Positions 1-7,513 of a DNA stretch of 64,000 bases are shown one piece after another. The notes under the pieces were generated by a model. It searched no databases, was not told the DNA's origin, and worked only from the letters and a program-made list of their open reading frames with translations. Numbering within the stretch: position 1 is the stretch's first letter; the number at the start of each line of letters is the position of its first letter. The stretch is from contig NZ_VXCA01000003.1 of assembly GCF_011369485.1 (NCBI RefSeq), forward strand, positions 124,001-188,000, in the 5' to 3' direction. A program made the position numbers and the translations under genes. Origin of the DNA: Pseudomonas atagonensis. Its GTDB lineage: Bacteria; Pseudomonadota; Gammaproteobacteria; Pseudomonadales; Pseudomonadaceae.

Positions 1-2
1 GG

Positions 3-572
3 GCGATTTCACTGGATCTGTTCGCGGTGCTGCTCGGCGGCGCCACGGCATTGTTGCCGGTGTTCGCCAAAGACATCTTGCTGACCGGCCCGTGGGGCCT
101 GGGCCTGTTGCGCTCCGCACCGGCAGTCGGCGCGCTGGGGATGTCTCTGTTCCTGGCGCGGTTTGCCGTGGAACGCAACGTCGGCCGGGTGATGTTCACC
201 GCCGTCGGCATTTTCGGCGTCGCAACCATCGCTTTCGGCCTGTCGACCTCATTCTGGTTCTCGCTGGCGATACTGGTGGTGCTCGGCGCAGCGGACATGA
301 TCAGCATGGTCATCCGCGCCTCCTTCGTACAACTGGAAACCCCGGACGAAATGCGCGGCCGGGTCAGCGCGGTGAACGGCCTGTTCATCGGCGCCTCAAA
401 CCAGCTCGGCGAATTCGAATCCGGCCTCACCGCGCACTGGTTCGGCACGGTGCCGGCGGTGGTCATGGGCGGGATTGGCACGCTGGTGGTGACGGGGACG
501 TGGATCAAACTGTTCCCGACACTGGCTAATCGGGATCGCATGCATGTGCCGGTGGAAGAGGCGAAGGCCTAG
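3..572 (+). CDS. MFS exporter, C-terminal part (runs in from the left edge)
   Basis: The reading frame is already open at the first codon of the window, so only about 189 C-terminal residues are visible and the true start lies outside. The visible part holds about five hydrophobic segments. The opening residues (ISLDLFAVLLGGATALLPVFAK) resemble the middle loop and helix of EntS-like / TMS5-type major facilitator exporters, and a typical MFS basic loop (RGRVSAVNGLF) follows around visible residue 120. The family exports siderophores or drugs; the substrate here cannot be told from this fragment. It ends 100 bp before higB and no clear terminator was seen. Confidence 0.8.
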   Translation, partial: AISLDLFAVLLGGATALLPVFAKDILLTGPWGLGLLRSAPAVGALGMSLFLARFAVERNVGRVMFTAVGIFGVATIAFGLSTSFWFSLAILVVLGAADMISMVIRASFVQLETPDEMRGRVSAVNGLFIGASNQLGEFESGLTAHWFGTVPAVVMGGIGTLVVTGTWIKLFPTLANRDRMHVPVEEAKA

Positions 573-619
573 TCGTTATCTATCTATTCAGCACGCCTGG
601 CACAAATAAACCGATAAGG

Positions 620-667
620 TGCGGTACATAGATACCGCATCGAGTGTAATGTATCGCCTTACACTCG
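620..667. promoter_or_regulatory. Two tandem palindromes in front of higBA (candidate HigA operators)
   Basis: Two perfect inverted repeats sit side by side just before the toxin gene. The first is TGCGGTA (620-626) with TACCGCA (633-639), 6-bp spacer. The second is CGAGTGTAA (641-649) with TTACACTCG (659-667), 9-bp spacer, ending 5 bp before the higB start. HigA-type antitoxins commonly bind such dyads and repress their own promoter; that these are the sites is inference. Confidence 0.6.
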
Positions 668-672
668 CCGAC

Positions 673-951
673 ATGATCAAATCCTTTCAACACAAAGGCC
701 TTCGTGGCTTCTATGAAACAGGTTCGACTCGCGGAATTCGCGCCGATCACGCAAAACGGCTGGCGCGTATGCTGCAGTTCATGGACCGCGCAACCCTTCC
801 CGGAGATCTGGATATCCCAGGTTGGCGCTTGCATCCACTGAAGGGTGAGTTATCGGAATACTGGTCGCTCAGTGTCTCAGGCAACTGGCGGGTTATCTTT
901 CGTTTTGTCGGTTCGGATATCGAACTGGTCGATTATCTGGACTACCACTGA
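673..951 (+). CDS. higB: HigB-like toxin, RelE/ParE superfamily mRNA interferase
   Basis: 92-residue protein of the HigB / plasmid-maintenance killer family, which cleaves mRNA on the ribosome when not held by its antitoxin. Family features visible are the N-terminal MIKSFQHKGLRGFYETG stretch, the DIPGWRLHPLKGE centre and the GNWRVIFRF strand with the conserved Arg, then LVDYLDYH at the C-terminus. The frame is open further upstream, but this ATG gives the normal family length and sits after the paired palindromes. Toxin-first order followed by higA after 14 bp is the standard higBA layout. Confidence 0.9.
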   Translation: MIKSFQHKGLRGFYETGSTRGIRADHAKRLARMLQFMDRATLPGDLDIPGWRLHPLKGELSEYWSLSVSGNWRVIFRFVGSDIELVDYLDYH

Positions 952-965
952 CAGGAGGCAGGCTC

Positions 966-1253
966 ATGCCCATGCACAACCCGCCACACCCCGGTGAAAC
1001 ACTGCTGCTGGATGTCTTGCCCGAGCTTGGCATCAGCGTTACCGAACTGGCACGGCACCTCGGCTTCGCTCGCCCGCATCTTTCCCGTGTATTGCATGGG
1101 CATGCGCCGATCAGTCCGGATCTGGCCGTGCGACTGGAGCGAGCAGGCATTGGCAAGGCACGCGTTTGGCTAGGTGTTCAAACCGATTACGATCTGTGGC
1201 AAGCGGAACATCGGGAGCAACCGGCGATTGAACCTATCGCCGCGCACGCCTGA
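966..1253 (+). CDS. higA: HigA-like antitoxin, XRE-family DNA-binding protein
   Basis: 95-residue partner of the upstream HigB. It begins with the HigA-type PPHPGE motif and carries a helix-turn-helix at about residues 22-60 (ISVTELARHLGFARPHLSRVL), matching antitoxins that neutralise HigB and repress the operon. A strong AGGAGG at 953-958 lies 7 bases before this ATG, so it is preferred over the second ATG two codons later. The gene ends 6 bp before the convergent DJ-1-like gene. Confidence 0.9.
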   Translation: MPMHNPPHPGETLLLDVLPELGISVTELARHLGFARPHLSRVLHGHAPISPDLAVRLERAGIGKARVWLGVQTDYDLWQAEHREQPAIEPIAAHA

Positions 1254-1259
1254 CCCCCT

Positions 1260-1811
1260 TCAAGCCCGTAACTCCCCTGCCACTTTCGCCCGCAATGCCT
1301 TGCCGCCGAGTTGCTCTACCAACGCCAACGCAAACGCCAGTGCGGCGCCTGAGCCTTGGGCGGTGATGCAGTTGCCGTCGACCACCACCGGTTGGTCAAC
1401 AAACGTACAACCGGAGAGTTGATGGCTGGCGCCCGGCAAGCAGGTCATGCGCCGCTGGCGCAGCACACCGAAGGCTTGCAGGGCGACGGCCGGGGTTTCG
1501 CCGATGGCGGCGAACACGCGTCCGGCGCTGGCCTGATCCTTGAGCAGTTGTTGCAGTGGCTGGTGCGCCGCCAAGTGTTGCGAGCCGACAGCGCCGCCGG
1601 GCAGCACGATCAGGTCGAAAGTCTGCGCCAGCACGTCAACCAGCATGCCGTCCGCCGTCAGTCGCGTGCCACGGGCACAGGTGAGCATCCGCCGTCCTTC
1701 AATGCTGGCTGCCATCACTTCAATGCCGGCGCGACGCAGCACGTCGATCAGGGTCACACTTTGCAGATCATCGATGCCCTCGGCGAGGGTAATCAGGGCT
1801 CTAAAGGTCAT
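1260..1811 (-). CDS. DJ-1/PfpI-family protein lacking the usual nucleophilic cysteine
   Basis: 183-residue protein with the DJ-1/YajL fold. The conserved glutamate region (LAEGIDDLQ, residues 9-17), the VLPGG loop (69-73) and the nucleophile elbow region (FAAIGETPAVAL, 100-111) are all recognisable. In DJ-1, YajL and PfpI relatives the elbow reads AICAxP, with a cysteine that does the chemistry. Here residue 104 is glycine (GGC at 1500-1502 on the minus strand). The protein is full length and the rest of the fold looks intact, so this is substitution rather than decay. Cysteines elsewhere (for example CARG at 45) do not occupy the elbow. It may be a non-catalytic or differently acting relative. 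No strong ribosome-binding site is seen before the start. Confidence 0.8.
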   Translation of the reverse strand: MTFRALITLAEGIDDLQSVTLIDVLRRAGIEVMAASIEGRRMLTCARGTRLTADGMLVDVLAQTFDLIVLPGGAVGSQHLAAHQPLQQLLKDQASAGRVFAAIGETPAVALQAFGVLRQRRMTCLPGASHQLSGCTFVDQPVVVDGNCITAQGSGAALAFALALVEQLGGKALRAKVAGELRA

Positions 1812-1879
1812 GGGCGCTATCCGCTGGGTGATCTTTAAAGCGTAGTCAGCTTTGCCGCGCCCGGTTTCAGAGACAGGCG

Positions 1880-2329
1880 TTACTTGATGTAAAGCTGGGT
1901 CGACATCCTGTTGTGCGGTGCATTGATAGAGGTATTGGTGAAAATGAAAGTGCCTTCCTGCTTGCCGGCCAGATCGAAGACGTAAAGTGAGCCGACAGTT
2001 TTGCTGCCCGGAGTGCAGTCAGTCAGATTGCCGTTGTCGAAAGCGCAGACCGGAGTTCGCGTGCCATCCACCTCAAAGCCGTCCAATTTGACATAGGGCT
2101 GGCTCTGCCCGTAACCGACTTCCAGCACATACACCTTGATGTGCGGCCCACTGTGATCGCAGCGCGTCTGTTCCTGGCCTTCAGCAATATCTTCAAAACC
2201 GCAGCCCGGCGATTCGACTTTCAATACTTTCAACTGCGACAACGGCGGCGCCGACGCAGCCAGCGCGCCAGCCATCCCGCCCATCCATATCGCGAAAACT
2301 CCGAAAGCCCTGATCCAGCGCTTGTTCAT
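1880..2329 (-). CDS. Small secreted protein, possibly DUF4879/YolA-like
   Basis: 149-residue protein opening with a clear signal peptide (basic MNKRW, hydrophobic stretch, then ALAASAPP with likely cleavage around residue 25). The mature part contains paired cysteines (CGFED, TRCDH, PVCAFD, TDCTP) that could form disulfides, and the strand-like motif VYVLEVGYGQSQPYV. The pattern recalls the DUF4879 family of small secreted proteins, but that is from memory. Translation could begin further upstream in the same frame, but only this ATG places the signal peptide at the N-terminus. Function unknown. Confidence 0.65.
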   Translation of the reverse strand: MNKRWIRAFGVFAIWMGGMAGALAASAPPLSQLKVLKVESPGCGFEDIAEGQEQTRCDHSGPHIKVYVLEVGYGQSQPYVKLDGFEVDGTRTPVCAFDNGNLTDCTPGSKTVGSLYVFDLAGKQEGTFIFTNTSINAPHNRMSTQLYIK

Positions 2330-2434
2330 GCGTGCCTGTCCCCCCAAAAAACAGCGCGCAGTATGGCGCACTTGGCTCTGTCGCAAAACTTCGACGACGT
2401 TCGGCACCAACATCCGCCATATTCCTCACGCTGC

Positions 2435-2443
2435 TGGTATGAT
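2435..2443 (+). promoter_or_regulatory. Candidate extended -10 element for the purine permease gene
   Basis: TGGTATGAT at 2435-2443 fits an extended -10 sigma-70 element about 110 bp before the permease ATG. No good -35 hexamer is visible. No purine riboswitch-like structure was recognised in the leader. Confidence 0.35.
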
Positions 2444-2551
2444 GCGCGGCTTTTTCCGGCCCACCACAATTTTTCAGGCGCTTGCGACGGTCTGTGCTTT
2501 GCTGTTGAGGTCGATACATTCACGGCGCCACGCGCGCCACGGGGAGCAGAC

Positions 2552-3847
2552 ATGCTGGAAAGGCTGTTTCAACTCAAGGCACACAACACCAACGTGCGCA
2601 CCGAGATTCTTGCGGGCATCACGACGTTCCTGGCCATGGCCTACATTCTGTTCGTCAACCCGAGCATTCTCGGCGAGACCGGCATGGACAAGGGCGCCGT
2701 GTTCGTCGCCACCTGTCTGGCCGCTGCCATCGGCTCGACGATCATGGGCCTGATCGCCAACTACCCGATCGCCCTCGCACCGGGCATGGGTCTGAACGCC
2801 TTCTTCACCTACACCGTCGTGCTGCACATGGGCCACACCTGGCAAGTGGCGCTGGGCGCGGTGTTCATTTCGGCCGTGTGCTTCTTCCTGTTGTCGATCT
2901 TCCGCATCCGTGAATGGATCATCAACAGCATCCCGTTGCCGCTGCGCTCGGCGATTGCCGCCGGTATCGGCCTGTTCCTGGCACTGATCGCCCTGCACAA
3001 CGCCGGCATCGTGGTCAGCAACCCCGCGACCATGGTCGGCCTCGGTGACCTGAAACAACCGGCGCCGATCCTCGCCACCCTCGGTTTCGCCGTCATCGTC
3101 GCCCTCGAAGCGCTGAAAGTGCGCGGTGCGGTGCTGATCGGCATTCTGGCGGTGACCATCGTCTCCATCGCCTTGGGCTTCACTCCGTTCGGCGGCGTGA
3201 CCTCGATGCCACCTTCGCTGGCGCCGACCTTCATGCAACTGGATATCAAGGGTGCACTGGACATCGGTCTTGTCAGCGTGATCTTCGCCTTCCTGTTCGT
3301 CGACCTGTTCGACAACTCCGGCACCCTGATCGGCGTCGCCAAGCGCGCCGGCCTCATGGGCAAGGACGGCCACATGCCGAAAATGGGCCGCGCACTGATC
3401 GCCGACAGCACCGCAGCCATGGCCGGTTCGCTGCTGGGCACGTCGACCACCACCAGCTACATCGAATCCGCTGCCGGCGTGAGTGCCGGGGGCCGCACGG
3501 GCCTGACCGCCATCGTCGTGGCGATCCTGTTCCTGCTGGCGCTGTTCTTCTCCCCACTGGCGGCCAGCGTTCCGGCGTTCGCCACTGCACCGGCACTGCT
3601 GTTCGTCGCCGTGTTGATGACCTCGGGCCTGGCGGAAATAGACTGGGACGACATCACCGTTGCCGCACCAGTCGTGGTCACTGCCCTGGCTATGCCGTTC
3701 ACCTATTCCATCGCCAACGGCATCGCGTTCGGCTTCATCGCCTGGACTGCAATCAAACTGCTGTCCGGCCGCGCCCGTGAGCTGAACCCGGCGCTGGTGA
3801 TTCTGTCGATTCTGTTCGTGATCAAGTTGGGTTGGTTCAACGCATGA
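2552..3847 (+). CDS. NCS2-family purine permease (AzgA/AdeP type)
   Basis: 431-residue inner-membrane transporter with about 12 hydrophobic segments. It carries signatures of the adenine/guanine/hypoxanthine branch of nucleobase-cation symporters: [17 protein letters not shown] near the N-terminus, the [18 protein letters not shown] loop around 70-90, and [16 protein letters not shown] and [14 protein letters not shown] in the substrate-binding half. These are typical of proton-driven purine importers. The ATG follows GGGAG at a normal distance. The stop overlaps the trmA start (ATGA), so the two are probably cotranscribed. Confidence 0.9.
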   Translation: MLERLFQLKAHNTNVRTEILAGITTFLAMAYILFVNPSILGETGMDKGAVFVATCLAAAIGSTIMGLIANYPIALAPGMGLNAFFTYTVVLHMGHTWQVALGAVFISAVCFFLLSIFRIREWIINSIPLPLRSAIAAGIGLFLALIALHNAGIVVSNPATMVGLGDLKQPAPILATLGFAVIVALEALKVRGAVLIGILAVTIVSIALGFTPFGGVTSMPPSLAPTFMQLDIKGALDIGLVSVIFAFLFVDLFDNSGTLIGVAKRAGLMGKDGHMPKMGRALIADSTAAMAGSLLGTSTTTSYIESAAGVSAGGRTGLTAIVVAILFLLALFFSPLAASVPAFATAPALLFVAVLMTSGLAEIDWDDITVAAPVVVTALAMPFTYSIANGIAFGFIAWTAIKLLSGRARELNPALVILSILFVIKLGWFNA

Positions 3848-4923
3848 CTTTTGATTCCCAGGCCTACGCCGCACAACTCGAAGACAAGGTCACGCGCCTG
3901 CGTGACCTGCTGGCGCCGTTCGATGCCCCCGAGCCGACGGTGTTTGACTCGCCGCTGCAGAACTTCCGTCTGCGCGCCGAATTCCGCCTGTGGCGCGAGG
4001 GCGGTGAGCGGCACTACGCGATGTTTTCCCAGGACGACAAACGCACGCCGATCCTGATCGAAGAGTTCCCGATCGCCAGCCTGCGCATCAACCAGTTGAT
4101 GCCGCAATTGAAAGCGGCCTGGCAGGCCAGCGCGGCGCTGAGCCACAAGCTGTTTCAGGTGGAGTTTCTGACCACCCTGGCCGGCGATGCGATGATCACT
4201 CTGTGCTATCACCGTCCGCTGGACGAGCACTGGCATGCAGCGGCGACCAAACTGGCGGCGGATCTGGGCGTCAGCATCATCGGTCGTTCCAAGGGCAAAC
4301 GCGAAGTACTCGGCCTCGATTACGTGGTCGAGAAGCTCGACGTCGGCGGTCGCACGTTCAGCTATCGCCAGCCGGAAGGCGCGTTCACCCAACCGAACGG
4401 CACCGTGAACCAGAAGATGCTCAACTGGGCATACGACGCACTGGGCGATCGCAGCGACGATCTGCTGGAGCTGTACTGCGGCAACGGCAACTTCACCCTG
4501 CCGCTGGCGACTCGCGTGCGCAAAGTGTTGGCCACCGAAATCAGCAAGACGTCGGTCAACGCCGCCCTGAGCAACCTCAGCGAAAACGCTGTGGATAACG
4601 TCACCCTGGTGCGCCTGTCCGCCGAGGAACTGACCGAAGCGCTCAACGAAGTGCGCCCGTTCCGTCGCCTGCAGGGCATCGACCTGAAAAGCTACGAATT
4701 CGGTAGCGTCTTCGTCGACCCGCCGCGCGCCGGCATGGACCCGGACACCTGCGAGCTGACCCGGCGTTTCGACAATATCCTGTACATCTCCTGCAACCCG
4801 GAAACCCTGGCGGCCAACATCGCTCAACTGCACGACACGCACCGTATTACCCGGTGCGCGTTGTTCGACCAGTTTCCGTGGACGCACCACATGGAGTCAG
4901 GTGTGTTGCTGACCCGGCGTTGA
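3844..4923 (+). CDS. trmA: tRNA (uracil-54-C5)-methyltransferase TrmA
   Basis: 359-residue SAM-dependent enzyme that makes ribothymidine at position 54 of tRNA T-loops. It matches E. coli TrmA along its length: PVF-like N-terminus, FTQPN, the SAM motif [37 protein letters not shown], and the catalytic cysteine in [11 protein letters not shown]. It ends in the conserved [21 protein letters not shown]. Its ATG lies inside the stop of the purine permease gene (4-bp overlap), implying translational coupling. A Rho-independent terminator follows 21 bp after the stop. Confidence 0.97.
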   Translation: MTFDSQAYAAQLEDKVTRLRDLLAPFDAPEPTVFDSPLQNFRLRAEFRLWREGGERHYAMFSQDDKRTPILIEEFPIASLRINQLMPQLKAAWQASAALSHKLFQVEFLTTLAGDAMITLCYHRPLDEHWHAAATKLAADLGVSIIGRSKGKREVLGLDYVVEKLDVGGRTFSYRQPEGAFTQPNGTVNQKMLNWAYDALGDRSDDLLELYCGNGNFTLPLATRVRKVLATEISKTSVNAALSNLSENAVDNVTLVRLSAEELTEALNEVRPFRRLQGIDLKSYEFGSVFVDPPRAGMDPDTCELTRRFDNILYISCNPETLAANIAQLHDTHRITRCALFDQFPWTHHMESGVLLTRR

Positions 4924-4943
4924 TTGCGAATGCCAGGTACAAG

Positions 4944-4970
4944 AAAGCCGTCGTGATTGACGGCTTTTTT
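4944..4970. terminator. Rho-independent terminator after trmA (likely bidirectional)
   Basis: AAAGCCGTC (4944-4952) pairs with GACGGCTTT (4959-4967) across a 6-base loop and runs into a T tract on the plus strand. On the other strand the stem is followed by TTTCTT, so it may also end the convergent DUF2442 transcript, whose stop is 9 bp away. Confidence 0.85.
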
Positions 4971-4978
4971 GTGGGCGC

Positions 4979-5425
4979 TTACTCAGCGGGATCGGCTTTA
5001 CGTGGACGCCCGCCCTTTTTGCCGTTGGCCCGTGCGGCGGCAGACTTCGCAGCACTGCTCTGACGACCGTTGCGCGAAGCCACGACCGAGGCAGCCATCA
5101 GCATCAAGGACGGATTCGCCGAAATCATTCCGGCGATGGAAACGTGGAGATCCTTGCCTTCGAGGCAAAGCGCTGTGCCTGCGAAATCAATTTTCAGCTT
5201 CGCGTAATCCTGCGCATCGAATCCGTCGAACTCCGGATAGCGATCCACCGGTAACAACACACCGCTGCCGTCTTCAAAACGAATGACCAGAGAGGGCTTT
5301 TCAAAAGTTACAGAGACTGCCTGCAAACTGCTTGCGCGGCGTGCTTCCCCGCGCTGGATGGCGGCATCGATCATTTCTTCCGTCAATGGAGTACGTGCGG
5401 ACGGCTTGGCCTTGATAACTTTCAT
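4979..5425 (-). CDS. DUF2442-domain protein with a basic AT-hook-like tail
   Basis: 148-residue protein. Residues about 30-100 match the DUF2442 pattern (SVTFEKPSLVIRFEDGSGVLLPVDRYPEF). The C-terminus (120-148) is Ala/Lys/Arg-rich and holds GKKGGRPRK, a GRP core like that of AT-hook minor-groove binders. The ATG overlaps the stop of the upstream DUF4160 gene by 4 bp, so the two are translationally coupled. DUF4160 and DUF2442 genes often occur together and have been suspected to form toxin-antitoxin-like pairs; the DNA-binding tail would suit an autoregulating antitoxin. That role is inference. Confidence 0.75.
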   Translation of the reverse strand: MKVIKAKPSARTPLTEEMIDAAIQRGEARRASSLQAVSVTFEKPSLVIRFEDGSGVLLPVDRYPEFDGFDAQDYAKLKIDFAGTALCLEGKDLHVSIAGMISANPSLMLMAASVVASRNGRQSSAAKSAAARANGKKGGRPRKADPAE

Positions 5426-5850
5426 AACTCGATTTCCACTCCCTCCAATGAGCCTGTCAACGTCAGAAGAGTCCTGTCCTCGTCTGGCATATAACGCGCC
5501 GATCCCACTCTGTATGTCGTGTCGGTGACGAGTCTCATCCCCAGCACTTCGTTTGCTTGCATGTCCCACAGCTGATTGTCGAGACAGACTGTTTGCAATC
5601 CCGACCCCCAAATCCCCCGGGCTCGCCGTAGATGAGCGGGTTGTTCAAGGGCTCGACACAAGCCTTCCAGCACGGCCAGTGGCGGTCGACGAGAGAGCGG
5701 AACGACATCCCAAAGCTCAATATCGTTGTGCCAGAAACTGAACTGTAATCGGGCACTCCAGCTGTCCGCGTTCACGTGAACGTGCGGCGGGCAATGTTCG
5801 TCTCGCAGCATGATGACAATCGACAATCCTTTGTAGCTGCACACCTTCAT
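5422..5850 (-). CDS. DUF4160-domain protein
   Basis: 142-residue protein. The N-terminal part (residues 1-60) carries the DUF4160 signature: a short beta strand (GLSIVIMLRD), then the His-rich HCPPHVHVNAD, then WSARLQFSF. The C-terminal part (residues about 80-142) reads like an appended small domain (TVCLDNQLWDMQAN...LLTLTGSLEGVEIEL) that I cannot assign. First gene of a two-gene unit with DUF2442. An inverted repeat CTAAC-N6-GTTAG (5852-5867) lies directly upstream of its start and could be an operator. Biochemical role unknown. Confidence 0.7.
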   Translation of the reverse strand: MKVCSYKGLSIVIMLRDEHCPPHVHVNADSWSARLQFSFWHNDIELWDVVPLSRRPPLAVLEGLCRALEQPAHLRRARGIWGSGLQTVCLDNQLWDMQANEVLGMRLVTDTTYRVGSARYMPDEDRTLLTLTGSLEGVEIEL

Positions 5851-6010
5851 GCTAACCCATCTGTTAGGTTAATAAATTTCCGGATTTGATATTCCTTTCA
5901 AATCCGACGACTGGTGATCGTGTACACAACGCACCTCACTGCTTTGAGGCTAGCGTCGGAGCAGGCGAAGAGGTGATCAATCTTCAAGAAAAAACGTAAG
6001 CAAAGCTGTC

Positions 6011-6106
6011 GTTACATCGGAATTAAAACTGAACCTGAAACATGCTTGTGTGCGATCACCGAACAAAAAATACCAAGGCTATTTTTGTTCAATTGACCGA
6101 TGTAAC
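6011..6106. promoter_or_regulatory. Nested inverted repeats upstream of aroQ
   Basis: Most of the 329-bp gap between the DUF4160 gene and aroQ has no ORF, but it holds ordered dyads. GTTACATCGG (6011-6020) and CCGATGTAAC (6097-6106) are a perfect 10-bp inverted repeat 76 bp apart. Between them a hairpin runs from GAACAAAAAATA (6061-6072) to TATTTTTGTTC (6080-6090). The right outer arm overlaps the likely -35 box of aroQ. This looks like a looping or paired-operator arrangement; the binding protein, perhaps the TetR regulator encoded downstream, is not established. Confidence 0.5.
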
Positions 6107-6119
6107 CATCTGGTACATT
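6093..6119 (+). promoter_or_regulatory. Candidate aroQ promoter
   Basis: TTGACC (6093-6098) and TGGTACATT ending at 6119 form a plausible -35 / extended -10 pair with a 15-bp spacer, about 60 bp before the aroQ ATG. The dyad CCGATGTAAC overlaps the -35, so binding there would repress. Confidence 0.4.
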
Positions 6120-6179
6120 TTAACCCCACAGGCTGAAACCCTCGGCCAAAGCCAAAAACAATAAGTGGAGTTATCCCTC

Positions 6180-6629
6180 ATGCCCCCTATCGTTCTGGTG
6201 CTCAACGGCCCGAACCTGAACCTGCTTGGCACTCGCGAGCCGGCGACTTACGGCCACGAAACCCTGGCCGATATTTCGGCGCTGTGCGGTCGTGCCGCCG
6301 AAGAGTTCGGCCTCGCGGTGGAATTTCGCCAGACCAATCACGAAGGTGAATTGCTCGACTGGATTCACGCCGCTCGGGGCCGCTGCGCCGGGATCGTGAT
6401 CAACCCGGCCGCCTGGACGCACACGTCGGTGGCCATCCGCGATGCGCTGGTCGCCAGCGAGCTGCCGGTGATCGAAGTGCACCTGTCCAACGTCCATGCA
6501 CGTGAGCCGTTCCGCCACCATTCGTTCGTCTCGGCAATTGCCACGGCGGTGATGTGCGGCTTCGGCAGCAACGGCTACCGCCTGGCACTGGAGCATTTCA
6601 GCCAGCGCCTGAAGAGCCAGGCAGCATGA
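6180..6629 (+). CDS. aroQ: Type II 3-dehydroquinate dehydratase
   Basis: 149-residue enzyme converting 3-dehydroquinate to 3-dehydroshikimate. Hallmarks of the small type II dehydroquinase are [13 protein letters not shown] at the N-terminus, the catalytic Tyr24 in [22 protein letters not shown], the [16 protein letters not shown] strand and the [11 protein letters not shown] histidine loop. An AAGTGGAG-like ribosome site precedes this ATG. Its neighbours (quinate/shikimate genes) suggest a catabolic isozyme rather than the aroQ beside accB. The stop overlaps the start of the next gene by 4 bp. Confidence 0.95.
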   Translation: MPPIVLVLNGPNLNLLGTREPATYGHETLADISALCGRAAEEFGLAVEFRQTNHEGELLDWIHAARGRCAGIVINPAAWTHTSVAIRDALVASELPVIEVHLSNVHAREPFRHHSFVSAIATAVMCGFGSNGYRLALEHFSQRLKSQAA

Positions 6630-7480
6630 GCCGGCCCAAGGTGATACTGGCCGGACTGATCGGCGCCGGCATTCAGGCCTCACGCACACCGGCGTTGCAC
6701 GAGCACGAAGGCGATGCGCAAGGCCTGCGCTATCTGTACCGACTGATCGACCTCGATCAGCTGGATCTGGACTGCAACGCCCTGCCCGACCTGTTGCTCG
6801 CCGCCGAGCGGATGAACTACACCGGCCTGAACATCACGTTCCCGTGCAAACAGGCGATCATTCCGCTGCTTGACGAGCTGTCGCCGGAAGCCCGAGGCAT
6901 CGGCGCGGTGAACACCGTGGTGCTCAAGGATGGCAAACGCATCGGTCACAACACCGACTGCCTGGGTTTCGCCGAAGGGTTTCGCCGTGGCTTGCAGGAC
7001 GTTACCCGCGAACGTGTAGTGCAAATGGGCGCCGGTGGCGCAGGCGCGGCCGTTGCCCACGCCCTGTTGAGCGAAGGCGTACGACAATTGAGCATTTTCG
7101 ACGTTGATCGTGATCGCGCCGACAGTCTAGCGAACAACCTCAACCAGCATTTCGGTTTTGCCCGCGCGGTCGCCGGACATGATCTGCCGAGCACTTTGAG
7201 TCAAGCCGACGGCCTGGTGAACACCACGCCAATGGGCATGGCCAAACTGCCGGGCATGCCGGTGCCGGTCGAGTTGCTGCGCAAGGAATTGTGGGTGGCG
7301 GAGATCGTGTATTTCCCGCTGGAAACCGAACTGCTGCGCAACGCCCGCGCTTTGGGCTGCCGCACCCTGGACGGCGGCAACATGGCGGTGTTTCAGGCGG
7401 TGAAGGCGTTTGAACTGTTCAGCGGCGTGGCGCCGGATGCGCAACGAATGCTGACGCACTTTCAAAGTATGAAAGGTTGA
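6626..7480 (+). CDS. Shikimate/quinate 5-dehydrogenase-family enzyme
   Basis: 284-residue AroE-superfamily protein. Catalytic Lys75 (NITFPCKQ) and Asp111 (GHNTDCLGF) are present, with a dinucleotide loop GAGGAG at 135-140. After the second Rossmann strand it has Asp159 (IFDVDRDRA) instead of the NRT motif of biosynthetic NADP-dependent AroE, which points to NAD and to use in catabolism. It shares a 4-bp overlap with aroQ, so dehydroquinase and dehydrogenase are made together. The opening [20 protein letters not shown] is typical of the Pseudomonas catabolic subgroup. Shikimate versus quinate preference cannot be read from sequence. Confidence 0.9.
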   Translation: MSRPKVILAGLIGAGIQASRTPALHEHEGDAQGLRYLYRLIDLDQLDLDCNALPDLLLAAERMNYTGLNITFPCKQAIIPLLDELSPEARGIGAVNTVVLKDGKRIGHNTDCLGFAEGFRRGLQDVTRERVVQMGAGGAGAAVAHALLSEGVRQLSIFDVDRDRADSLANNLNQHFGFARAVAGHDLPSTLSQADGLVNTTPMGMAKLPGMPVPVELLRKELWVAEIVYFPLETELLRNARALGCRTLDGGNMAVFQAVKAFELFSGVAPDAQRMLTHFQSMKG

Positions 7481-7486
7481 TTCGAG

Positions 7487-7506
7487 AGAGGGGGCTAGCC
7501 CCCTCT
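7487..7506. terminator. Palindromic terminator between aroE-like and tetR genes
   Basis: A 20-bp perfect palindrome (arms AGAGGGGGCT / AGCCCCCTCT) lies 7 bp after the aroE-like stop and 8 bp before the stop of the convergent tetR gene. The stem is very stable, but the T tract is weak (TCTTCT). It probably serves both transcripts. Confidence 0.6.
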
Positions 7507-7513
7507 TCTGATA

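Noticed and set aside
2474..3874. A 466-codon open frame antisense to the purine permease gene
   Set aside because: Composition is that of a GC-rich shadow frame (Asp, Gly, Arg and His runs) with no domain, while the plus-strand permease is clear across the whole stretch.
3703..4890. A 395-codon open frame antisense to trmA
   Set aside because: No recognisable motif; trmA on the other strand matches its family end to end.
4979..6106. A possible small genomic island carrying DUF4160-DUF2442
   Set aside because: No tRNA, integrase, direct repeats or strong base-composition break is visible around it; only the AT-richer gap before aroQ stands out.
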